In this document: piece by piece, positions 25,473-33,217 of the stretch | Layout: the number at the start of each line of letters is the position of its first letter | How positions within the stretch are numbered: the first letter of the stretch is position 1 | Source: JALQUL01 sp040382935 | GTDB taxonomy: Bacteria; Pseudomonadota; Gammaproteobacteria; Burkholderiales; Burkholderiaceae_C | Length of the DNA: 64,000 nt | NCBI GenBank assembly: GCA_040382935.1 | Contig: JBEIEP010000016.1 | Location: 1-64,000 of the forward strand | Direction of reading: 5' to 3' | The notes under the pieces: generated by a model | Databases searched by the model: none | What the model was told of the DNA's origin: nothing | What the model saw: only the letters and a program-made list of their open reading frames with translations | Program-made: the position numbers and the translations under genes

Positions 25473-26581
25473 ACCAAACCTCCCTGGCGTTCAAATTCAC
25501 TCATGTAGTCAACCAAGGCGTTGACGCCTTCCATGGGCATGGCGTTGTACAAACTGGCGCGTAAACCGCCCAAAGCCTTGTGCCCTTTGAGCTGCAAAAG
25601 TCCACGCGCAGCTGCGCCACTCAAAAACACCTCTGTGGCCTTCTGGCCCCCCGCACTATCGTGGATAAAAAACGGCACGTTCATACGTGAACGGCAATGG
25701 CGCGCGACGGGGTTGTAAAAAACATCGGACCGGTCTATCGCATCGTAAAGTTTTTGCGCCTTTGTTATCGCCAACTGCTCCATGGCAGCAACCCCACCTT
25801 GCGTCAGCAGCCATTCGAACACCAATCCCGCCATATAGATGGCGTAGGTGGGTGGCGTATTCAGCATAGACCCGTTGTCGGCCTGCATCCGGTAATTAAA
25901 CGCACTGGGGCATACCGGCAGGGCACGGTCAAGCAGGTCGTCACGCACAACCACCACCGTCAGCCCGGCTGGGCCCAGGTTTTTTTGTGCGCCTGCAAAG
26001 GCCAGGCCAATCTTGTCCCAGTCCATGGGCCTAGACGCAATGTGCGATGAGCAATCCACCACCAAGGGTGCATCAGAACCTAAAGCCGCCAAGTCTGGGA
26101 GTGCGTGCATTTCCACCCCGTGGATGGTTTCATTGGTGCATAGATGAACGTATTGGGCGTTTGAGCGCAGCGCCCAAGTGCTAGGCGCAGGCAGGTCACA
26201 AAACTGTGAGGGTGCGCTTGACGCCACGACTTGGGCATCGCAGTAACGCAAAGCCTCGTGACTGGATTTTTGACTCCACGTGCCCGTCACCACAAAATCT
26301 ACCGCACCGCCTTTAGAAAGGTTAAGCGGAACGATGGCGTTTTGCCCCATGCCACCACCCTGCATGAACAGCACCTGAAAGTGCGCCGGGATGGCCAACA
26401 GGGTTCGCAAGTCGGACAGGGTTTGCGCCATGATGCGGGTGAATTCTTTGCCCCTATGGCTCATTTCCATCACGCCCATGCCACTGCCCTGCCAATTGAG
26501 CATTTCAGAGGCGGCTTTTTGCAAAACCGCATTCGGCATGGTCGCTGGACCCGCAGAAAAATTAAAGGGTCGTGCGTGCAT
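25469..26581 (-). CDS. serC: Phosphoserine aminotransferase
   Basis: A 370-residue PLP enzyme that transaminates 3-phosphohydroxypyruvate in serine synthesis and also acts in pyridoxine synthesis. The N-terminal FNFSAGPATMP and the cofactor lysine in AGAQKNLGPAG (near residue 205) are diagnostic. The start MHARPFNFSAGPA at 26581 matches the family; the longest frame would add 51 residues reaching into gyrA. It lies 34 bases downstream of gyrA and overlaps pheA. The gyrA-serC-pheA order is conserved in Burkholderiales. Confidence 0.96.
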   Translation of the reverse strand: MHARPFNFSAGPATMPNAVLQKAASEMLNWQGSGMGVMEMSHRGKEFTRIMAQTLSDLRTLLAIPAHFQVLFMQGGGMGQNAIVPLNLSKGGAVDFVVTGTWSQKSSHEALRYCDAQVVASSAPSQFCDLPAPSTWALRSNAQYVHLCTNETIHGVEMHALPDLAALGSDAPLVVDCSSHIASRPMDWDKIGLAFAGAQKNLGPAGLTVVVVRDDLLDRALPVCPSAFNYRMQADNGSMLNTPPTYAIYMAGLVFEWLLTQGGVAAMEQLAITKAQKLYDAIDRSDVFYNPVARHCRSRMNVPFFIHDSAGGQKATEVFLSGAAARGLLQLKGHKALGGLRASLYNAMPMEGVNALVDYMSEFERQGGLV

Positions 26582-26615
26582 CAAGCCAAGCCCACTGGTT
26601 TTGCGCTGTACGCCG

Positions 26616-29258
26616 TCAAACAGCGGGGTCGCTTGGTGGCGACGGGGTGTCGTCCGCTGGCGCTTCTTCGGTCGGGGCATCGTTGTCAACAATGCGCTGC
26701 AAACCACTGAGCTTGGCGCCTGCGTCCAAACCAATCAAGGTAACGCCCTGCGTTGCGCGACCCAACTCACGGATCTCACCGACCCGTGTTCTCACCAAAA
26801 CGCCGGTGTCTGTGATCAACATAATTTCGTCGTCAGCGTGTACCAGCGTGGCACCCACGACTCTACCGTTGCGCTCACTTTGAACGATTGCAATCATGCC
26901 CTTGGTACCGCGTCCGTGCCGGGTGTATTCGGTAATGCTGGTGCGTTTGCCATAGCCATTTTCAGTGGCGGTTAAAACGCTTTGCTGTTCGTCTTCTGCC
27001 ACCAGCATCGCAATGACGCTTTGGCCCTCCTCCAACATCATGCCCCGCACACCGCGCGCGGTTCGCCCCATGGGTCTGACATCGTTTTCGTCAAAGCGCA
27101 CGGCCTTACCTGCGTCACTGAACAGCATCACGTCGTGGTTGCCGTCGGTCAAAGCAGCACCGATCAAAAAGTCGCCTTCGTCCAGATCCACCGCAATAAT
27201 GCCGCCTTTGCGCGGGTTAGAAAACTCATCCAGTGGTGTCTTTTTGACGGTACCCATACGGGTGGCCATGAAAATAGTATGACTGGCCGGGAATTTATGC
27301 ATTTCGCCGGTCAAGGCCAGGGTCACGGTAATTTTTTCGCCCTCTTGCAGAGGGAACATATTGACGATGGGTCTACCCCTAGACCCGCGTGAACCCACTG
27401 GCACTTCCCATACCTTGAGCCAATACAAGCGACCACGGTTGCTAAAACACAAGATGTAGTCGTGGGTATTGGCAACAAACAATTGGTCAATCCAATCGTC
27501 TTCTTTGGTTGCCGCCGCCTGTTTGCCGCGCCCGCCACGTCGCTGCGCGCGGTATTCAGACAAAGGTTGGCTCTTGATATAACCACTGTGCGAAACCGTC
27601 ACCACCATATCGGTTGGCGTAATCAGGTCTTCGGTACTTAGGTCTTGGTAGTTTTGTTCAATATGGCTGCGCCTAGCGCCTAGCTTGGTCTGACCAAACT
27701 CGCCTTTCAGGGCGGTTAACTCGTCATGGATGATGGTCGATACCCGCTGGGGCTTGGCCAGAATATCCAGATAGTCTTCGATTTCGGCCAACACCTCTTT
27801 GTACTCAGCGATGATCTTGTCTTGCTCCAAGCCCGTCAGACGCTGCAAACGCATTTGCAAAATTTCTTGAGCCTGAACGTCGCTGAGGCGGTAGAGTCCA
27901 TCAGCGCCCATACCAAAGCCTTGGTCTAGGCTCTCGGGGCGATAGTCGTCGGCGTTGATGGCGCTACCGTCTTCACGGGTACGCGTGAGCATTTGCCGCA
28001 CTACTTGGCTATCCCAGGACTTGGCCATCAAACCTGCTTTGGCCACCGGTGGCGTCGGTGCGTTGCGAATAATCGCAATGAACTCGTCAATATTTGACAG
28101 CGCAACGGCCAGACCTTCAATCACATGGCCACGGTCACGGGCTTTGCGCAGGTTGAACACCGTGCGCCGGGTAACCACTTCACGCCGATGCCGCAAAAAC
28201 ACTTCAACCAAATCCTTGAGGTTGCACAGCTTGGGTTGGCCATCAATCAGCGCCACCATGTTGATGCCAAAGGTGTCCTGTAGTTGCGTTTGCTTGTACA
28301 GGTTGTTCAACACCACCTCGGGCACTTCACCGCGCTTGAGCTCAATCACCAAGCGCATGCCTGACTTGTCCGACTCGTCTTGGATATGGCTGATACCTTC
28401 CAGTTTCTTTTCATTGACCAGTTCGGCAATGCGTTCTTGCAGGGTCTTTTTATTGACCTGGTAGGGCAGTTCGTCCACCACAATGCACTGGCGCTGGCCT
28501 TTGTCGATGTCCTCAAAATGCACTTTGGCCCGCATCACCACGCGGCCACGGCCGGTTCTGTACCCTTCGCGCACCCCCTGGGTACCAAAAATAATGCCTC
28601 CGGTCGGGAAGTCAGGGCCGGGTACCAGCGCCATTAGCTCGTCAATCGAGGCTTCAGGTGTAGCCAAAAGGTGCAAACAGGCATCAACCACTTCGTTTAG
28701 GTTGTGCGGCGGTATATTGGTTGCCATACCTACCGCGATGCCGCCTGAGCCATTCACCAACAGATTAGGCAAGCGCGTAGGCATCACCAGCGGCTCTTTT
28801 TCACTGCCGTCGTAATTGGGTCCAAAATCGACCGTTTCTTTGTCCAGGTCTGCCAGCAATTCGTGGGCAATTTTTGCCAAACGCACCTCGGTGTAGCGCA
28901 TGGCTGCTGCGTTGTCACCGTCAACCGAACCAAAGTTGCCCTGACCGTCGACCAGCATATGGCGCATGGAAAAATCCTGCGCCATACGCACCACCGTGTC
29001 ATAAACCGACTGGTCACCGTGCGGATGGTATTTACCAATCACGTCACCCACGATACGGGCCGACTTTTTATAGGGTCGGTTCCAATCGTTGCTTAGCTCA
29101 TGCATAGCGTACAGCGCACGCCGATGCACCGGTTTCAGACCGTCTCGGGCATCGGGCAACGCGCGCCCGACAATCACGCTCATGGCGTAGTCGAGGTAGG
29201 ACCGCCGCATCTCCTCTTCGAGACTAATTGGCAGCGTTTCTTTGGCAAACTGGGTCAT
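26616..29258 (-). CDS. gyrA: DNA gyrase subunit A
   Basis: An 880-residue topoisomerase II subunit that cuts and rejoins DNA to introduce negative supercoils with GyrB. The catalytic tyrosine is Y122 in MRYTE, within the breakage-reunion domain, and the C-terminal third carries the beta-pinwheel with the GyrA box (QRRGGRGK). The numbering of the quinolone-resistance region matches E. coli exactly: HPHGDQSVYD places Gln at position 83 and Asp at 87, where E. coli has Ser83. I use the ATG at 29258; a TTG six codons upstream is an alternative and neither has a good ribosome site. Confidence 0.97.
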   Translation of the reverse strand: MTQFAKETLPISLEEEMRRSYLDYAMSVIVGRALPDARDGLKPVHRRALYAMHELSNDWNRPYKKSARIVGDVIGKYHPHGDQSVYDTVVRMAQDFSMRHMLVDGQGNFGSVDGDNAAAMRYTEVRLAKIAHELLADLDKETVDFGPNYDGSEKEPLVMPTRLPNLLVNGSGGIAVGMATNIPPHNLNEVVDACLHLLATPEASIDELMALVPGPDFPTGGIIFGTQGVREGYRTGRGRVVMRAKVHFEDIDKGQRQCIVVDELPYQVNKKTLQERIAELVNEKKLEGISHIQDESDKSGMRLVIELKRGEVPEVVLNNLYKQTQLQDTFGINMVALIDGQPKLCNLKDLVEVFLRHRREVVTRRTVFNLRKARDRGHVIEGLAVALSNIDEFIAIIRNAPTPPVAKAGLMAKSWDSQVVRQMLTRTREDGSAINADDYRPESLDQGFGMGADGLYRLSDVQAQEILQMRLQRLTGLEQDKIIAEYKEVLAEIEDYLDILAKPQRVSTIIHDELTALKGEFGQTKLGARRSHIEQNYQDLSTEDLITPTDMVVTVSHSGYIKSQPLSEYRAQRRGGRGKQAAATKEDDWIDQLFVANTHDYILCFSNRGRLYWLKVWEVPVGSRGSRGRPIVNMFPLQEGEKITVTLALTGEMHKFPASHTIFMATRMGTVKKTPLDEFSNPRKGGIIAVDLDEGDFLIGAALTDGNHDVMLFSDAGKAVRFDENDVRPMGRTARGVRGMMLEEGQSVIAMLVAEDEQQSVLTATENGYGKRTSITEYTRHGRGTKGMIAIVQSERNGRVVGATLVHADDEIMLITDTGVLVRTRVGEIRELGRATQGVTLIGLDAGAKLSGLQRIVDNDAPTEEAPADDTPSPPSDPAV

Positions 29259-29494
29259 GTGCTTATTGGCGGGCAAACCACGAAAAGGTAACCCTTCATT
29301 TTACTCCTATGCTGGTCGTTGCTTATCCGCAACATCGCACGCGCAACTTTCGGCTCAGATTATCAACCCCAACCTGGGCAGGGGTTTCGCGTTGAAATGA
29401 ACTGTGGCACAATGCTTCAAGCGGCAATTGAGTTAGGATTGAGCCGTCAGATCTGGCAGCAAGGCTGCACACAATATTATTTTGAGGATTTCAC

Positions 29495-30208
29495 ATGAAA
29501 AAATTGAACAAAGTGGTTTTGCTGATCGCCGGCGTAGCTCTAACAGGTACTGCCTTGGCGTCGGGAAGCTGGAAAAACGGCATTGGCGACTTGACTTGGA
29601 AGTCGGGCGATGCCTCCCTTTGCTGGCGTAGCAGCTCTTGGACCCCTGCGACAGCAGCGCAAGGTTGTGACGGCAGTATCCCCGTGGCGCCAGCAGCCCC
29701 CGCAGCAAGTGCTGCGCCTAAAGCCGCTCCGGCCCCAGCACCTGCACCTACCCCGGCAGCTGTACCAGCTCCCGCACCGGCAGCTGCGCCGGCAGCACCT
29801 GCACGTGCTGCAACGCCTGCTGCACCACCCCCACCCCCACCTCCACCAGCAGTAGCAACCAAAGTGACCTACGCATCGGATGCGTTCTTCACAGTAGGCA
29901 ACGCAGTTTTGAAGCCTGCCGGTAAAGCCAAGTTGGACGATTTAGTCGCCAAACTCAAAGGCATCAGCCTTGAAGTGATCGTGGCGGTTGGTCATGCTGC
30001 CGCTGGCGAAAAAGCCGCACCAGCACTGTCGGCCAAACGCGCTGAGGCCGTGAAAGCCTATCTGGTGTCCAAAGGTGTAGAGAAAAATCGTGTTTACACC
30101 GAAGGCAAAGGCGACAAGCAACCCGTAGCCGATAACAAGACCAAGGAAGGTCAAGCTAAAAACCGCCGTGTTGAAGTGGAAGTTGTTGGCACCCGTCCTA
30201 ACAAGTAA
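29495..30208 (+). CDS. OmpA-family outer membrane-associated protein
   Basis: A 237-residue envelope protein. A signal peptide (cut after TALA) is followed by a short region with SWKNGIGDLTWKSG, a long Pro/Ala linker (about residues 65-125) and a C-terminal OmpA-like domain (about 128-235) ending NRRVEVEVVGTR. The usual GHTD motif of the peptidoglycan-binding loop reads GHAA, so the diaminopimelate-contacting Asp is absent while the conserved Arg (SAKRA) remains. There is no beta-barrel domain. GAGGA precedes the ATG. It sits between gyrA and ubiG, a conserved position in Burkholderiales. Confidence 0.92.
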   Translation: MKKLNKVVLLIAGVALTGTALASGSWKNGIGDLTWKSGDASLCWRSSSWTPATAAQGCDGSIPVAPAAPAASAAPKAAPAPAPAPTPAAVPAPAPAAAPAAPARAATPAAPPPPPPPPAVATKVTYASDAFFTVGNAVLKPAGKAKLDDLVAKLKGISLEVIVAVGHAAAGEKAAPALSAKRAEAVKAYLVSKGVEKNRVYTEGKGDKQPVADNKTKEGQAKNRRVEVEVVGTRPNK

Positions 30209-30226
30209 TTTCCGAATACTTTAAAC

Positions 30227-30260
30227 AAGCCCCCCGGGTCTAGGCCTTGGGGGCTTTTTT
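30227..30260 (+). terminator. Intrinsic terminator of the OmpA-family gene
   Basis: AAGCCCCC pairs with GGGGGCTT around a 13-base loop and is followed by a run of T, 18 bases after the stop codon of the OmpA-family gene. Confidence 0.9.
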
Positions 30261-30299
30261 CATGGACAATTGAAACTTCCCTTTTACGAACAATAACGC

Positions 30300-31049
30300 A
30301 TGTTGTCCCAAGGCATCCACGGTTCCGAAGTCCCTATTGGAGGAGCGGTCAATGCCGATCCACTCGAGTTGGCCAAGTTTTCGGCCGTCGCCCATACCTG
30401 GTGGGACCTTGATGGCCAGTTCAAGCCTTTGCACCGAATCAACCCCCTTCGCTTAGGGTGGATGACGCAGTTTGTCCAGTGGCCCGAAACCACCGTGCTT
30501 GACGTGGGATGCGGTGGTGGGATTTTGTCAGACGCGATGGCGCGCAAAGGTGCCCGTGTCACAGGCGCTGACCTGTCTGCAAATGCCTTGGCGGTGGCCC
30601 GCCTTCACGCGCTAGAGGCGCAGTCCCCTTTTGTGGATTACCGTGAGATAAGCGTGGAAGCGCTTGCGAAAGAGTTACCGGCCCACTTTGACATCGTCAC
30701 CTGCATGGAAATGTTGGAGCATGTGCCCGATCCGGCCTCGGTGGTACAGGCTTGTGCGCAACTGGTGAAGCCCGGCGGTTGGGTGTTTTTTTCTACGCTT
30801 TCCCGAACCCCCCGTACATTTTTAACGGCGATCCTTGCTGCGGAGTACCTTTTGAAATTAGTCCCGAGAGGCACGCACGAATACGAAAAACTCATACTCC
30901 CCAGTGAACTGACGAGGACTATCCGCCAATCCGGCCTCAACTTCCATAGCTCTATTGGCCTGCACTACAACCCCTTGTCCGACCGCTTTTGGCTGGCAAG
31001 TGGCCCAAGCGCCAACTATATGGTGGCGGCGAAACGCCCACTGACCTGA
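30300..31049 (+). CDS. ubiG: Ubiquinone O-methyltransferase UbiG
   Basis: A 249-residue SAM-dependent methyltransferase that performs both O-methylations in ubiquinone synthesis. The SAM loop LDVGCGGGILSDAMA lies near residues 63-77, and the N-terminal AHTWWDLDGQFKPLH and internal CMEMLEHVPDP are characteristic of UbiG. It acts at the inner membrane with the Ubi complex. It starts 40 bases after the terminator and is followed 11 bases later by gph, so the two form a short operon as in other Burkholderiales. Confidence 0.96.
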   Translation: MLSQGIHGSEVPIGGAVNADPLELAKFSAVAHTWWDLDGQFKPLHRINPLRLGWMTQFVQWPETTVLDVGCGGGILSDAMARKGARVTGADLSANALAVARLHALEAQSPFVDYREISVEALAKELPAHFDIVTCMEMLEHVPDPASVVQACAQLVKPGGWVFFSTLSRTPRTFLTAILAAEYLLKLVPRGTHEYEKLILPSELTRTIRQSGLNFHSSIGLHYNPLSDRFWLASGPSANYMVAAKRPLT

Positions 31050-31060
31050 AAAAGGCGTTT

Positions 31061-31729
31061 ATGCCCCGCATCAAAGCTGTTTTGTTCGATTTAGACGGTA
31101 CCTTGATCGATAGCGCCCCTGACCTGGGGCGTGCAGCCGACGCGCTTAGGATACAACGTGGCCTGCCCGGTTTACCCATAGCAAGCTACAGACCCATGGC
31201 CGGTGCAGGCGCCAGAGGGATGTTGCAGGTGGCTTTTGGTATTGGCACCGATCACCCAGAATTTAACGCCTTGCGCGAAGAATTTTTTACCAATTATGAA
31301 CAATGCTTGCTGGATACCACCTACGCCTTCCCTGGGGTCTCTCAGCTGTTAAATGCCATAGAACTGGCCGGACTGCGCTGGGGGATTGTGACCAACAAGT
31401 CGTCCCGCTTCACCAACCCTTTGGTTGGGCAAATGCCTTTGTTAGCGGGGGCATCTGTCGTTATCAGTGGCGACACAACGGCGCACACCAAACCACACCC
31501 AGAGCCTTTACTTGAGGCGGCCAGGCGGTTGTCCGTTGCACCTGCTGACTGCATCTATATTGGCGACGACCAGCGCGACATTCAGGCCGCCATAGCTGCG
31601 CAAATGCCCGGTTATGCCGCTTGCTGGGGCTATATGGGAGAGACGGACGTGAGCACCTGGGGTGCACAAGCCTTACTGGCCCAACCAGTGGACCTTTTGC
31701 CCATTTTGTCATTGGGCGAACAGCACTAG
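31061..31729 (+). CDS. gph: Phosphoglycolate phosphatase (HAD family)
   Basis: A 222-residue haloacid dehalogenase-type phosphatase that dephosphorylates 2-phosphoglycolate. The nucleophile and acid Asp are D10 and D12 in LFDLDGTLIDS; motif II is IVTNKSS, motif III the Lys of HTKPHPEPL, and motif IV GDDQRDIQAA. The ATG at 31061 matches the family; a longer frame overlapping ubiG is rejected. It follows ubiG directly. Glycolate formed here could feed the glycolate oxidase whose subunits are encoded at 61-63.7 kb. Confidence 0.93.
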   Translation: MPRIKAVLFDLDGTLIDSAPDLGRAADALRIQRGLPGLPIASYRPMAGAGARGMLQVAFGIGTDHPEFNALREEFFTNYEQCLLDTTYAFPGVSQLLNAIELAGLRWGIVTNKSSRFTNPLVGQMPLLAGASVVISGDTTAHTKPHPEPLLEAARRLSVAPADCIYIGDDQRDIQAAIAAQMPGYAACWGYMGETDVSTWGAQALLAQPVDLLPILSLGEQH

Positions 31730-31822
31730 CCCAAGCCACTGCTGCTGGGTAGCACCCACTTACAGAAATAGCATGCAGCAAGCCCTTTTGAACACGCGCA
31801 GAGCGTAGAATCCATCTCCTAA

Positions 31823-32211
31823 GGGGCTGCATTGGTTTCGACGTGGGTTCGGACGTGTAGTGGGGCATGTCGAGCATGATGGACGCTCGTAAAACTTCTT
31901 TCAAAAAACTAACTGCAAACGACGAACGTTTCGCACTCGCTGCTTAATTGCCAGTGAGCCATACAACAGCAGGCCGATGGGCTGGGCAAGGGTGGTGTAG
32001 CGCAAGCTAAGCCGTCCAGGCTGTATGGTCATTTAAGTCGGCTGGTTGTTACCCGGGTTCCTTGGGTAAGAACAAGACAATAGGGAACTGGTAAGCCGGA
32101 AAGCGTGTCGCTGCGCGTTTTGGTAAGCGAGACTCAAATCAGACGACTACACATGTAGAACCACACAAAAATGGCTTGCGGACGGGGGTTCAAATCCCCC
32201 CAGCTCCACCA
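31823..32211 (+). ncRNA. ssrA: Transfer-messenger RNA (tmRNA)
   Basis: A 389-nt RNA that rescues stalled ribosomes. The 5' end GGGGCTGC pairs with the 3' acceptor GCAGCTCC-type end, which closes with CCA at 32209-32211; the T-arm GGGGGTTCAAATCCCCC is at the 3' side. The tag reading frame at 31915-31947 encodes ANDERFALAA followed by TAA, with the usual AxLAA degradation signal. ssrA 3' ends are common integration sites, and an intron fragment and the O-antigen locus lie immediately downstream. Confidence 0.97.
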
Positions 32212-32222
32212 TACTCTAAAAC

Positions 32223-32249
32223 GCTAACCTTAACCGGTTGGCCTTTTTT
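32223..32249 (+). terminator. Intrinsic terminator of ssrA
   Basis: GCTAACC and GGTTGGC form a 7-bp stem (one G:U pair) around TTAACC, followed by C and six T residues. It ends 38 bases after the CCA end of ssrA. Confidence 0.8.
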
Positions 32250-32250
32250 G

Positions 32251-32525
32251 GTGCACCCAGTAGGGGTGCACCGCCGCGGGTGCAAGTCCGGTCGTAAGGT
32301 AGTCAAAGCGAACAGAGTGAAGCACGACGGCATTAGGGTGACCGATTTCGGAAAGATCAGTAAACGTGGAGCGTAAACTGCGAGCCGATGAACCATAGTC
32401 GCATAGAAGGTGCTGCCACGCAGGACGAGCATTCTTGGATAGCGAAGCGCTTATGACGAGGGCGAAACAGTCGCGCGCCGAAACCAATCCTGCGGCCGAC
32501 ACCGAAGCGTTAGGACCACAACGGG
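32251..32525 (+). mobile_element. Group II intron 5' fragment (class C-like insertion site)
   Basis: The sequence begins GTGCACCCAG one base after the U-tract of the ssrA terminator and continues with features of group II intron domain I: GGGTGCAAGTCCGGTCGTAAGG, repeated GNRA-type and receptor-like stretches, and GAACAGAGTGAAGC. Class C introns insert just behind intrinsic terminators and start GUGYG, which fits this position. No reverse transcriptase frame and no domain V were found, so it is a 3'-truncated remnant. The right boundary is approximate. Alternative: another structured RNA that I do not recognise. Confidence 0.6.
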
Positions 32526-32569
32526 TTCCTTATATGCATGTTGCATTTTTCACTCAAAAATCACCGGGG

Positions 32570-32591
32570 AACCCCATATAATATGGGGGTT
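32570..32591. promoter_or_regulatory. Palindrome overlapping a TATAAT box
   Basis: AACCCCATAT and ATATGGGGGTT form an inverted repeat around a single base, and the centre contains TATAAT (32577-32582). It may be the -10 box and operator of the O-antigen transcript, 60-70 bases before the ops element. No good -35 box is visible at the right distance, so this is tentative. Confidence 0.35.
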
Positions 32592-32644
32592 GGTATCCAA
32601 CTTCTTAATAGTCCCTATGGTGTATGTCAATCGTGACGCGGTTT

Positions 32645-32656
32645 GGCGGTAGCGTG
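32645..32656 (+). promoter_or_regulatory. ops element (JUMPstart core)
   Basis: GGCGGTAGCGTG matches all 12 bases of the ops pause element that recruits RfaH, the NusG paralogue, to elongating RNA polymerase so that long cell-surface operons are read through. It is on the coding strand about 560 bases before rfbF and upstream of the whole O-antigen locus, exactly where JUMPstart sites occur in enteric bacteria. The rest of the 39-base JUMPstart is not conserved. RfaH itself is not in the window. Confidence 0.8.
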
Positions 32657-32727
32657 GTTGTGTACACCTTACGTGACTAGTTGCCGATGACAGATCTAGA
32701 AAGACACTTACTTCCGGGTTCTTCGGA

Positions 32728-33056
32728 TGCTGCAAGGCTCCCTGCATGAGATGGCGCGAGATCGCCGAGAAACTGGGCGTTGGTGCAGGTAGGTTGAACT
32801 ATCCTCGTACGGCAGCCTTTGAAAAGGATTGGATGGAGGTGCGTAACTTCATCGAAACCGAAAACAAGCTTGGATCTATCTTTGTACTCATGCCGCAAGG
32901 AATTGCCGAAAAAGCCGTGCTTGCAGGCCGGTTTCTAAGGCGAAAAATGAGTGAGTACGGCGAGCTTCAATCTGAGATTGAAACCCTAGAGGTCAAAATG
33001 GCCTGCCTAAATATCAGCGGCCCGAAAGGTCGAAAAGCGTGCTGCAAGTCTCCCTG
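32728..33056 (+). repeat. Pair of 17-bp near-perfect direct repeats (32728-32744, 33040-33056)
   Basis: TGCTGCAAGGCTCCCTG at 32728-32744 and TGCTGCAAGTCTCCCTG at 33040-33056 differ at one base and lie 312 bases apart, overlapping the two ends of the small open frame 32746-33057. They could be the scars of a small insertion or attachment sites; no recombinase is present. Confidence 0.5.
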
Positions 33057-33057
33057 A
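32746..33057 (+). CDS. Hypothetical protein between ops and rfbF
   Basis: I do not recognise this 103-residue frame. It begins MRWREIAEKLGVGAG, which looks like the first helices of a helix-turn-helix, has a central hydrophobic patch (GSIFVLMPQGIAEKAVL) and a C-terminal charged helix (MSEYGELQSEIETLEVKM). The frame stays open upstream for 23 codons without another start, so it may be the 3' remnant of a longer gene. It lies in the leader of the O-antigen operon and is bounded by 17-bp direct repeats. No ribosome site is visible. Confidence 0.35.
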   Translation: MRWREIAEKLGVGAGRLNYPRTAAFEKDWMEVRNFIETENKLGSIFVLMPQGIAEKAVLAGRFLRRKMSEYGELQSEIETLEVKMACLNISGPKGRKACCKSP

Positions 33058-33217
33058 TGGCTCTCGCGCGTGGATTCTGTACCCGAGGTCGTATACCATT
33101 TTATGAATCTAATTTTTGTGCATAAAGCTACAGCTATGGTGAGTCAAATTGGGGCGAAATGCAATAATGTCCAACACATATAAATGGTGATGAAATCTCA
33201 CTTTGGAGAAATTGTTA

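Noticed and set aside
31788..31811. TTGAAC/TAGAAT pair as the ssrA promoter
   Set aside because: The spacer is only 12 bases, too short for sigma-70; the TAGAAT box may be right but no good -35 partner was found.
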